From Nymphaea colorata (taxonomy: Eukaryota > Streptophyta > Magnoliopsida > Nymphaeales > Nymphaeaceae): a DNA stretch of 64,000 nt. Position 1 is the stretch's first letter; the number at the start of each line of letters is the position of its first letter. Under the pieces are notes generated by a model. The model searched no databases. It was given only the letters and a program-made list of their open reading frames with translations, and was not told the origin of the DNA. Below are positions 50,001 to 61,247 of this stretch, one piece after another. The translations under genes were made by a program, and so were the position numbers. Location: NCBI RefSeq assembly GCF_008831285.2, contig NC_045139.1, forward strand, positions 16,784,354 through 16,848,353, in the 5' to 3' direction.

Positions 50001-52484
50001 GGGTCATTCTGAGGCTTATCTAGGAACTTGTTTGAACTCTGATCCAGTTTTGAAAGACTATGAAAGTTGAAATAGTTTGGTTAAAAATAGTTGGGGTAGT
50101 AAATCTGTGTGCATATGAAATATGATTTACAAATATAATTGTCTTGTGAAACTAGTGTTTCATGAACTAGTACTTTTCTCTTGTACCTAAACCTTGTCGC
50201 AGAGAAAGTTTTCTCTTTAGTCAAAAAGCTAATTCTGGTTGAACCTTAAGTACACACCTGTGATTTTATTAATGTCTTTGAGTTTTCAAGTGCTTTATTT
50301 GTAACCAACATTCACCAACTATTAGCCACATATATGAGTATTACTATAATTAAATGCTACCAACAGTAAATGAATTGGTTGGTACATCATATTTCACATG
50401 CATAATTTTGCATTTATCATGCAAACTTATTAAGCCATCTACTTCTGCTCAATTATTTAGACTTCTAGGGCTATCTGAATGAGAAAATATTTGTCGCATG
50501 AAAGCTTTCAAATATTGAAGGTATTACCTATTATGAAGTATTTTCTCTAGTTACGGTACAAACTTTTCTTTGTTGCATTAATAAATTAGCATGAAATAAA
50601 ACTTGGGCTGATGGATGTGAAAATTTGTTTTTTTTGTTTTTCATAATGATTTGGAAACAATTATTTATATGAACCAACCAGAAGGACTTAATGAAAAGGA
50701 TTGCAAGAACTATATCTGCAAAAGAAAAAGTCATCATATATAGCCTGGCAATCTTGGAGGCAGTGGTATAAAAGGTTGTAGACTTGCATTGTTGAACATG
50801 GCTATTTATGTAGGTAATATCTTTTTTTTTTGTGCTTATTATAAATGTGTTAATGACTACATAATTGTATTAGCACTTTATGTTGACGGATTGATTGTCA
50901 AGTTGTCAATTCTACGTGAATGATCTTGGTGCTGCAAAGAAGGAATTAAGAAATGACCAATATGTAAGAATGTGAAGAGAGAGGACTTCTAAATTTTGAA
51001 AAGGTCTTTCTGCAGCAACAGTTTATTATTTATTATATACAATGGTGTACATTGTCGTAATCACATATTTAATAAGTAAAAGTTGTAAAACATTCCATGA
51101 TTTTAAGCTTTAATGAGAAAACTTGGCATTTCTCAAAAATATATAGTTATCCGTCATGATAGTGGTAGTAAACAAAAAGTATAGCAATAGTTGAAGCTCT
51201 GAAAAAAGCTGGATCTGGTTAGCAGATTTAGTAAGTGAACCTCGCATTTCTCAAGATTGTGAAGTCATATATTATGGTAACAAGTAACAACAATGGTATG
51301 GAGTAGGATCCAATTAAGGCATTGACAAAGCTGGGAAACTGTTAATTTGTCTCAGTAGGCTCCCATTTCTCATTACAAGGAGTACCATAATAGAAGTTCA
51401 AATACATAACTAGGGATTGTTGGGCAACTGGAATTGACATCGTAATTGTGAATTATGAGTGTCAGGTATGACTTACCAACCAATTCATTTATCGATGATA
51501 AGTAAACAAAAAAGTTTGAATTTATTATGGTAAAACATACGTGTGTGGATACTAGTTCGGAAATCTTGTCAATAACTAAGACTCTTGCAATCTCAAAGAT
51601 ATCAATGGAACCAGAGGAATTAGTCTGCCTGCTGGTTAAGTGAGCAAAAGCTTCTTGATCCCTTGGAGGATATAGGGCTTTGGCAGGGTGAGTTCAAAAT
51701 ATTTGAGCGATGAGAGTTTAGGTGGAACTGAAGATTATCTATGTCAACTGTCAAGTTCATCCTAATTATTGAATTCAAGTGCGATTGTTCCTTCTGTACT
51801 GATAATGCCTTGGGACACCTGCACAATTATATATCATTATAAAATCATATTGGTCCTCTTGTGAACATATGCTATAAAAGCTTGTTAATCATGTGTATAT
51901 GCTTTAATTGTATTATTTTGCATTTGCTTTGCTATAATTGTTATAACCTTATATTCTTGTAAAAAGCTTAGTTATGTAGCATCATATTCACAAGGTGATG
52001 TCTAATTGCTTGTAGTATTTCTCACGATTTTTTTCTCTTTTAGCATGTAAATTAATTTAGTATACTATATCCTCTTCCATTTATTATTTTTTGATGCTTG
52101 GGATTTGGATTCATATACCTGATTGTTATAGGGTTATGAGAGTTTCTGTATATCTTTTATGGACTTCATTTTGATAAAGTTTTGGTAAATCCTATCAAAG
52201 TTTTTATTGTAAAGGAAGGAAAAGGTCCCACTGGTTACTTTCTTCTTTTTATTTATATCATGCCATCAATCTGCTCTTGTCACCCATGCAGATGAATCTG
52301 TACTTGTACTTGCCATTTGATTTCAGACTTGAGCAAGGCATAAAAACAACAGAAGCAAGACTACTGCTGAAGTTCATGTGACGTGTCTGTTGGAATGGTT
52401 TGGAAAATCAGGAGTGCTGCACAGGTTTCTTGTATCTGGAACACCCTGAATAGTAAGTCCTGAAAGGTCATCTTCAAGACGCAC
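47058..52484. other. Spacer between PEX22 and the Ku-motif gene
   Basis: The first part is the PEX22 3' region. Words TATCGGCCGATA/TCGGCCGATACAG (47563-47776) look like a worn transposon. 48960-49120 is GC-richer with a TATAAAA box and looks like a promoter and leader. 49120-52290 is AT-rich and could be a leader intron of the gene at 52485. No protein domain recognised anywhere in this stretch. Confidence 0.5.
48966..49015 (+). promoter_or_regulatory. Candidate promoter: E2F-like GGCGC site plus TATA box
   Basis: GGCGCTTGGCGCGCC (48966-48980) resembles the E2F consensus TTTSSCGC, and TATAAAA follows at 49009-49015. The first coding ATG downstream on this strand that I can support is at 52485, so a leader intron would be needed to link them. 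The acceptor CACCCATGCAG ending near 52292 is one option. Inferred. Confidence 0.35.
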
Positions 52485-54135
52485 ATGGATTCTGATGTTG
52501 AAGACATCAGAAATAAAGGTACCATGGAAAGGAAACGGTGTTTGCCTCCATGGATGCTGGGGATAACAGCTGCAGGCAAAGAAAAAACCTCTATGATAGC
52601 AGCTGGGGATGACATCAACGTATCTGTTGGTGATGAACAGCTCCAGCAAGTTGAGCAATCTGAGCATGTCTCAGGTGGCACAAAGAAAAATCTGGTATTA
52701 CCTCCTGTCAAAGATGCAAATGGAAATACAGTCAAAAGAATAAGGAAATCGAGCAAGAGAATTATTGAAAATGAAAATGTAGTTCAGCAACATGAGGATG
52801 TGCATGAAAGAAAGAAGAAACGCGAGAGTGTGATCACAGGAGAAGAGAACAATGCTCAAAACTTGAAGAGGAGATCGAAGACATATGGTTGTAGCGGCTT
52901 AGATAGTTCTGCAAGGCTTCCTTCATCTCAAAGTTGTAGCAGTGACGTAGAGTTGTCTTTGGATGATCTGGTGACCATTGCTGAAGAGGTATACCAACAA
53001 CTTGATTCAGAACTAGTTTATGAACTTTTAGAAAGCTTATAGATTCTTTTGTGTATTTGTATGCACACACACAGAGAGATGTGCATACGCAGGCAGCAAG
53101 AATTATGTTATATGTGTGCACATGAATGTGCATCTATGTATGTGTACTGTGTACATATGCCTTGTATGCATGTGTTTGTGCAGTTGAACCTTTTGGTGTA
53201 ACTTCAGTCACATGCTTAATGGGGAAGCTAGGCAAGGATATCTTGGTGTCGCATCCTATCATATGCAGGTATGTGTCCTGCATAATTGGAAAAGATTAGT
53301 TGAACATGGACATCAGATGTGCAAGACTAAGCATTAGAATCAATAGAAAACTGTCTAGAGATTAGCCTGTGTAACTCATGTATAATAAAGCAAACTGAGG
53401 CATGAGAAGCTTGTGGAGAGGATAGGATATGGTGAAAAATCATGGAAAGGCAATAAATCTGATTAACCAAAAAAAGATCTATAAATATGGTTAGGATTAC
53501 AGAAATGATGCTATGCTTGCCACATTCAGGATGTGGTATGGCATGTCCCTCATTCACTGTGGATATATTGCACAAAATCCAAAATTGTGAAGTAGCACTC
53601 AAAAGTTCTATTCCCCTATACCTCTACGAAGTAGTTCAGTAGACACTCATCTCTTGTAGTGTTCTATAGCTGTATTAGAAAATTACTACTTTTGTAGGTA
53701 TACTAAGTCAACTTTCTGCAGTATGTCAGGGAGGAAGCTGAGAAGGATGGTGAGAAAGAGGCAGGAAATGGGCTTCCATCCAAAAGTTCATCAAGCCAAT
53801 TGATCTCCAGACATGTGACGAAATCAGAGGCAGGTCACATTGGCATGGATTTTATTAAGAAAAGAAGCATAGTGAATGATGGTCTGCCAATAGAAAATAT
53901 GCAATGTACTGCTCCAGTAATAACTGGCAACGCTGCTGAGGACATGTTAAATATTTTCTTGGGTCCTGCAGTTTGGAAGCCTCGGGAGCACAAGAAGCTA
54001 GAACTTGCGGAGTACATACTACAGAGCCATAAGCTCAGCGAAAATCTGAACAAGGGAACCGTTGAGGGTGAAGAGGCTCCTGTAATGAAAAAGAAGGGCA
54101 GTCTTAAAGAAAAGATAGCCATGTTTCTGGATTGA
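52485..54135 (+). CDS. Unrecognised plant protein with APLF-like Ku-binding motif, 2 exons
   Basis: Predicted exons are 52485-52988 and 53722-54135 (GT-AG, phase 0), giving 305 residues. An in-frame TGA eight codons upstream makes 52485 the first usable ATG. The protein is mostly disordered and basic: RKRCLPPWMLG at residues 16-26, Lys/Arg-rich patches with probable nuclear signals (KRIRKSSKR, RKKKRE, LKRRSK), a short acidic/hydrophobic helix across the splice (LSLDDLVTIAEEYVREEAE), then a conserved-looking C-terminal block (AAEDMLNIFLGPAVWKP) and a basic last stretch KKKGSLKEKIAMFLD. I do not recognise the family. The RKRxLPxWM pattern is the Ku80-binding motif of animal APLF and, in a variant form, CYREN, so a DNA-repair role is possible but only inferred. 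An E2F-like promoter candidate lies 3.5 kb upstream. Confidence 0.72.
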
Positions 54136-55368
54136 TGATTGATGTCTTGCACAAAAAATGTCTAGAAAATTTTCTGTACGGTGATAGTTTGGTCTGTAAC
54201 TATGATGCATTATGCATGTGCTGACTATAGTCAGTCATAGTTTTGGATGTTTCAAGAAAATGTGCAAGTCGAGTGCTAGTTGTGAAGAGCCTGCCAGATT
54301 TGCCAGTTAGTACTTATTTTTGTATTAAGATCTGGTTGAGGCAGTCGCTTTTGTTTTTCCTTTTATTGGCGGAGCAATGAATATATCATATTGTATTAGA
54401 AGGTAGGGAGGCATTTAGTTATCTTGTTTAAGAAACTAATGAATTAATGACTTTCATACCAGGGATTGTGTTTGAAACAAAGATTATTAGAACTGTAATT
54501 ACTTCCCCCCACCCATTTGCCGTAAAAAACCCATTCAGTTATAACAGTAAGCAACAGTTATTGAGAGATACATGGTAAAACGGTTAGAATTTTGCCGTTT
54601 CTTCTTCAGGAGATCGTCTGCATTACCATGGTTCAAATTTCAGATGGTATGACTTGAAGTACTTTGTGCTAGTTAATACTGATTTTTCCCTTCACGAAAC
54701 ATGGCTGGAGTAAGATATACTGCAAATCAATTGGAAGAATGTTAACGCACGTATCACACCAACCTATTTTGCATCAGTCATCACTAGAATGTGATGCTTT
54801 AGTCTATCTGCGATTTACATCATTGCTGGCCTGGCAAGGGAAATATGGGACAATCGGTGTATGCTGGCGTACGTGCGCATGATTGTGCATATACTTGATC
54901 CACATCTCTCTTATTAATAATTTATGGTTCTGTTGGCAAGATCCTCCCGTGAAATATTCTTGCGTGAACCCCGTGAATGTTGGTGTAAGAAAGAACTTAC
55001 TATTTGCTTTTGACAAAGTAATTGAAAAGCTTGTCTTGCCAGTCTTCTTTTGTTTCCCATTTATGATAGGCAGTTGAATACTCCTCTCTTTCTCTCGCTC
55101 TCTCTGGTTTGAACATCCTATATTCGTCTAACGGTAGGAGTAAAATGATGGCCAAGCCACTGTATGAGCAAATAATGGACCAGTTCACCATTATGACATT
55201 TTAGAGCTTAATTGGTGTAACATCTTACTCTCTCCCTCGCTCTGGTTTGGACATCCTTGTTCTGTTTACTATGGAGATACTACTATACGAGTAAAGTGAT
55301 TGGCCAGCCACCTTTATGAACTTTCACATTTTAATTGCTGTAACATTTTTACTTGCATAAATTGATAG
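54136..55368. other. Convergent spacer with 3' regions
   Basis: Probable 3' UTRs of the Ku-motif gene (plus strand) and the gibberellin 2-oxidase gene (minus strand) meet here. No further exon recognised. A TC run occurs at 55081-55106. Confidence 0.5.
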
Positions 55369-58321
55369 TCAAAGAAGAAACCTTGGCAGACCAATTTTAC
55401 GACCAACTGTTTGCACGTCCCTTTGTGTTTGCTCTCTGAATTCCTGAAAAGTGAATTGCTTGTAAAGTGGAGGATCCTTACTGCTTCTGATCACCGACTC
55501 ATAAGATGGGCACAGAAAGTAAGCTATAGAAAACCTTTCCTTCCTCTGATTTGTCATTACTTTGTGTTCAACACTCTTATATGCTCCATTGCTCCACGCC
55601 TGCAATTACATTTTGACAATTAAGTATTTATCAGTTGATGTTCATCTGAAGCTATATAGTTACCGTAATACTAATATATGCCACCACAATTTCATATTGA
55701 ATCCTGTCAGATGCTGTTTTGACAATTAAGTATTTATCAGTTGATGTTCATCTGAAGCTATATAGTTACCGTAATACTAATATATGCCACCACAATTTCA
55801 TATTGAATCCTGTCAGATGCTGCATTGCAGCATTAGGTCTGAGCTATGACGGTGAAAATTGTTGGTACGACTCCTCTTTTTTTTTTTTCTTTTGTGGCTA
55901 AATGTAGCACCGGTTGGTGGTGTCGGGGTGTGATGTACACCTACCACGGTCATCAACGTACATCCCAATAGTTTGGTAAACATACCCTTCTTTGTGGAAC
56001 TGCATACAACAGTGCTACTTTATTCTAGAGAATATCATCACTAAGAATTGCGGGAACGATAACTGAAATGGTCACAACATCCATTTTTGCCTCTTTTTTG
56101 GTCTCAATAAAGTTGAAACGGGTGTCACTATCGACGGGAACATGACCATTTTCTCTGCTTTATACCCACTTCTGGATATACAGCAGTGCGTCTAAATTAT
56201 TGGACGATATCTGTGCTTCTGCACACTATCGAGCATGTGCCTTCCTAGATAGGAGGATGACGGTGAATTTTGCATGTGTCTCAGCATGTGCGTTTATGCG
56301 TACCTATGCATGCCACACAGACGTTTCTCTAGAACAAACCTGAAAAAGGTCGCCAATGTTTACAATCAAAGCATCTGGGTTCGGTTTGACAGATATCCAC
56401 TTGGAGTCCTTCATCAGCTGCAAACCCCCAACCTCATCTTGATGGAGGATGGTGAGGAAATCGCTATCTGTGTGAGGCATGAGTCCAAAGACTTTGGAAG
56501 AGACGGGGCACGGTGGGTACCGATTCAGACGAAGGAAACAAGTGTTCTCATTGCAATGTTCAGTGAAATACTGCTTGCTTTGGCCCAGATTCTCTGCTAG
56601 CTCTGCTGCTAAAGTCATAGCTAATTCTGACATTTCTGCTGCAAACTCTGCCATCACCATTCTGAACAGGAAAACAGGAAAAGGTTCATTATTAGTAGCC
56701 CTGAATGTCCTTCCTAGTTCTGCTTGGAAGTGTTCACGCAACCATATCTGTGTGTGCGTGTGTGCGTGTATGCGTGTGCGCGCGTGTGTCTGTGCATGCA
56801 TTTTTACTTTCTAATCTATAAGCAAGTCCATCCAAATTCCTGTAGCTGCAGACTTGTGCTTGTGTGCCTTTGCTGACGCTGGAATGCTTATGTTTCTAGC
56901 AGTGTTTTCCCTGCTGAGATGGTAGAAAGTTTGAGAAATGATGTGCCCTAGGGCTGCCAGGTGGACCTCAGGTAACCCCAAAAAATGGTGGACCTTCCTC
57001 ATTGTCTGCATCATGTGATTGAAAGTGTGAGACCACTTTCTACTTTTCACCTGAGCATGTTTCAGCACAGAATTGGTGGGGTACCATGCCTGACACTCCA
57101 CTGCCTTCCGGTCTGAGGATCACGATGTCATCAATATGACTTTGAGGACTGGACAGTGTCTTCAGAAATTGTGGAATATGGAGAAGTGCTGTGTTCAATC
57201 ACTATCGTTAGCGTGAGATCCCGGACGGTTTTGTGCCATCCCAAAGGTTGGCTCTTGAGAACTTGAAAACCTACTTATGTTTCACTATCGCATTATTCTC
57301 CTATTTATTTTTGAAGTTTGACAACAATATGCTTATGTTTTGGCAGTACTAGAAAAACATGCTTCAGTTGGACCTTTCCTGCCTTTTTCTGTGTAATGCA
57401 GTTAAGCAAGAGAAATCAAAACATTTCATCATAATTTGAGTGTGTTTTTGTAAAATGTTCATCTATTTTTTAACTAAACAAATCGCAGATATCCACTCTA
57501 AGAACTAATATGCGAAAAAGAAAATGGTAAACTCCGAGTATTTTCTTAATATTAATTCGATGTAATTCCAAAGAGAAAATGGCTTGTGTTGAAGGGAAGT
57601 TAACGCAAGAACGCGGATTAAGCTGTATATTTTTTGTCCTTTGAATCACCGTGACAGTACATCTACGCCACCTTATAGCAAGAGATGCAGCGGTTGAATA
57701 CGCGGATCCTACTTGTGGTGCTTATTTAGAATGGTGCGATTACCAAAGTATAGACGGTGAAGGAGTGGTAACAACATGAGTTGATGAGTTCAAATAAGCA
57801 AGCTAGTGAAGAGAGAAAAAAAGGGAGATGTGCTAAAGGAGAACCATCCAAGAGGTGTGTAAGAAATTTCCATACCTCAACGACTGTAATTCCTCTCCGT
57901 AGCAGTTATTCTGTGGAACTTTCTGCAAAGAAATATGAAATGCTTCTGACCATGAAAACTGCTCCACAGAGGTTGCAGAAGGTGCTCCCCATCTATAAGA
58001 ACCATTCAAGAGTTTCCCATCTGCTTTTCTCTCAAATGGTAGCTCAAAAATCTTAACTTGCTCCTCCCTCATTTTGCATAGAAGCTCATGACTTATCCCA
58101 TGGTTCAAAACCTGAAAGAAGCCCCACTTGCTAGCTGCATCGACAATCTTCTTTCTGCATTTCATTTTTTCTTTCTTATCCTCGCCAAATAAGCCTCTCA
58201 GATCAATCAATGGCAGCTCACACTCCTTCGCGTTTTCTTCGCTGTCTACCAACTTCATAGAGATTTTACTGTATTGACAAATGAAAGGTGGATAAGAAAG
58301 TCTGTTCCCCAGAGAACCCAT
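55369..58321 (-). CDS. GA2OX8: Gibberellin 2-beta-dioxygenase, C20-GA class (GA2ox8-like), 3 exons
   Basis: A 2-oxoglutarate/Fe(II) dioxygenase that 2-beta-hydroxylates gibberellin precursors and so inactivates them. Minus-strand exons are 58321-57876, 56661-56340 and 55599-55369, giving 332 residues, the family norm. The N-terminal DIOX_N domain has ELPLIDLRGL and WGFFQVLNHGIS (66-76). GSYRWGAPSATS and FSWSEAFHI match the C20-GA2ox (GA2ox7/8) class rather than the C19 class. Iron ligands are His212 and Asp214 (HTDSD) and His268 (SVEHKV); the 2-oxoglutarate site is Arg278-x-Ser280. LNRYPPCP and GDLFQAWSNG are also conserved. The N-terminus has no targeting signal, so the enzyme is expected in the cytosol. 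The frame is open to an ATG at 58483, but 58321 gives the usual length. Intron 2 contains an exact 106-bp tandem duplication, and a 4-codon upstream ORF precedes the start. Confidence 0.95.
55611..55822. repeat. Exact 106-bp tandem duplication in GA2ox intron 2
   Basis: Copy 1 (55611-55716) and copy 2 (55717-55822), both starting TTTTGACAATTAAG and ending GTCAGATGCTG, are identical over all 106 bases. It begins 11 bases beyond the exon 3 boundary, just inside intron 2 on the acceptor side. Either very recent or an assembly artefact. Confidence 0.95.
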
Positions 58322-58341
58322 GTTTTGATTTTCTTCAACTG

Positions 58342-58353
58342 TTATTGTTCCAT
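58342..58353 (-). promoter_or_regulatory. Minimal upstream ORF (Met-Glu-Gln-stop) before GA2ox
   Basis: ATG GAA CAA TAA in a strong context (ACCATGG) ends 20 bases before the chosen ATG at 58321, out of frame with it. Its presence in the mRNA depends on the transcript start. Confidence 0.4.
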
Positions 58354-58483
58354 GGTCTCGTATATAAAGAGCTTTATGTGCCAGCAAGGACAAGGAAAGG
58401 AACATTAGTTTTGTTAGAGACTTGTCGAGTGTGGGAGGCAGAGGAACACTGAGTGAATGAGATGCAGCTCGTACCTGTGACAA

Positions 58484-61247
58484 GTGTCAAAAGAAGAGTG
58501 TTGATTGAGAAATCAGAAGCCAGAGAGATCAAAAAGACAGGAAGGAAAAGGTGAAAGTGTGCAGTGACGTTTCAGTCAAGAAAGATACACAGTTTGGAAA
58601 TTGGTAGGGTTCCTTTTTGTGCTTTCGGAGTCGGAAATGGCTAAATAATTTGCTCGCTTTTGTGGGCAGTGTTGAATACACTGACTGCTCTTTTCTGGTA
58701 AGGGGACAGGGCATGGTCCCAAAATGACGAATCATATCACGTGGAGATCAGTAGAAATAAGCGAATAATAACACTGTATTTATTACCATATCATCATCTT
58801 TATCGGCAAGAAGAAGCTGCCACAAATTTCCCTCGTTTCTGGGCTGTAAAAATGGTCCAGTATCTGATCTGGGTTCAAGTCTGATTAATCAGATTTGATA
58901 AGAAATGTCTAAAGTAGACAAGAAATCGAATTCTGTTTAGCATTTTCATATGGATATTTGCATCAGATTACGTTTGACATTTGGATATCATTTTGCATTT
59001 GTACATGAGTCTAAATTTAACTGTCAGGTTTATAATTTACACCTTCACTTATTTGTTGGTCCTGAAATAATGCACTTGTACGCGATGAAGTCATCAGAGG
59101 AAACTAGCTGTCAGAATCTCATCTAGAATCTTAACATCAACATCATGGAGTCGGTTTACCCTTCCATGCATTATACTCCATGATACGATGAGGTTAATTA
59201 AATTCGACCCAGCGGCTTGCTCATGGTTGAAGAAACAAGAATTGTTTCAAACACAAGCTGAAGCCTTTTGCACTAGCGCAAAAAAGAAGTTTGTTATGTG
59301 CGAGTATAATTTGGTGAACACTTTTAGTGCTGTTTTCCATTTTGAATTCTCAAAGCATCAACTATTTGTGTTGTAAAAAGAGTGCACCAATATTCAAGTT
59401 CAAGTTGAAGCATAGCGAAAGCGTCATCCGGATGCACTGAAAGCAGGCCTGATTGAAGGATAGATGGCATTGGTTCTCTTCTTGATTTATACTCCTATCA
59501 CCCTAGTATACTTTTCCAATTAGCATCCAATGTCTCCGTTAGGAATAAGAATCTCGAGAAACAAAAGAACAGAAATTCCAGTTCCGACTGAGTGTGAAAA
59601 GCAGAAAGGGGCCAAAGAAGCAAAAGGAATCTAACTTTTCCATTATGAATGTTATCATGTGACATTGCGAATTCGGAAAAGTATTATATATTGGCAACGT
59701 CGTGCGGCGGCTCATGTGCCATATAGTATTTATTCATAATGCCATGCCTTTTTTCTCCACCACTTCAGACAGCGAGTCAAAAAAAGTACAAATGTTGCGT
59801 GTTGAATCTAGAGGTATGGCTTCTCGTGTCATTGACCATAAACAGGCCTTGTGACTAATGCTGCTCTTCAAATGAATCGAACTCTCTCTCTGTGAGTACC
59901 CCCGCGTGAGAGAGAAAATAAAAGCCTTTTTTTTTACATACAACTTTCGACGGTGTTGAAAGACTCCGTGCTTACGTTATTAGCTAAGTGTCAAATCATC
60001 AAATTGTGCTCGATATTCAACAGAAAAGCAAATACCGTAAGAAGGCAAGACAGCTGCACCATCTATAAAAAGCTACCCAACATATTGCACTAGTGTCTGA
60101 TCCTGCCATTTTCTATCAATGGAGAAGAGGAAAGTAGAAAAGCTTAATTTTAAGAGGCATAGTGCAAGACTGAAGAAACGCGACAAGGACAACGTCGGCA
60201 TTAGCACCTGCCCAAACAGAAAAAGTTCCCCTCTATTCGCTTCTGGATCAATCTTAAATATATGTTAAAGCAATATTTCCCAAAGAAGTCAACTCGTCCA
60301 CACTCATCATCATATAAATGCTACCAAAACATGGATAAATAAGAGAAAACACGGGGCACGCAAGACATCAACTTTGCAAAACAAGAGAAGCACTTCCGAG
60401 AGTAGAAATGGGGAGTTGGACCTAACAAAAAAACATGCAAAGATACATTTTGCGGTTCAATCTAATAGGTGGATGTCCACTAAGATGCGAACGAACTTTT
60501 ACAAGCATAAATGGATGCTAAAGAAATTGTGCCACGATCTCAAGCTAAGAATTAAAGGGAAAGATTCCAGGAAAAAAAAAACTACCAAATCTTAACAGAA
60601 CCAAAATCTCTCATTATTGTAAGACAGAAGATTCTACTACAGCCCCATCCACCAGGTTAGCTGGCTGGACTCGAGAAGATCTTCAAGCTGAAAGGTCCAC
60701 GTGTCGATGCACAAGGTGCATCTCTTGACATAATCTGGTGCAGCCTACCCACCCATAGATCAAGAAAGGCAAAAGAATCTTGGAAAGCATTCAAGAATCA
60801 ATAATTGGGGCTCCTTTTGCTCCGTGACCAAGCACCATTGGGTAAAAAGTACATGATCATCTAAAGTCGGTCATCAGACCACAAGGGATATTTTATCAGG
60901 ATTTGGAGGACCAAAATATCATTGTAATCTTTTCCCTAGGGATGGGGAAACATGAATTGGAACATATTCTCTCACTGAGAATGTACAAAGATGAGTTCAC
61001 GATGGGAAGCTTTCTGATAATTAACCGAAACTCAATAAAAAATAATTGAAAATAAATAGTTCACCTCCAAGAGAAAACAAAGAATCGGTTTATCCAAGAG
61101 GTACCAGTGGTTACATGTAGGACCTGTTCTCTCAACAAAAAGGAGTACAACTAAAAGCAAAACCCAGGCAAACCATTTATCCGACTTTCAAAACTTCAGG
61201 CACCAGTGATTCACATGCGGACTGGTGGTAATAAGCCAGCCCTCTTA
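58484..61247. other. Spacer between GA2ox promoter and eIF3a 3' end
   Basis: The left part is the GA2ox promoter and the right part (from about 60600) the eIF3a 3' UTR. A 49-codon basic frame (60120-60269, plus strand) and a 73-codon Lys-rich frame (60374-60595) exist but match nothing I know. No element or repeat of note. Confidence 0.5.

Noticed and set aside
52361-52756. 131-codon minus-strand frame opposite the Ku-motif gene
   Set aside because: The plus-strand frame shows a coherent charged nuclear protein with matching splice sites, whereas this one has no recognisable domain.
60120-60595. Two small Lys-rich frames (49 and 73 codons)
   Set aside because: They match no family I know, have no splice context, and Lys-rich frames are expected in A-rich spacer.
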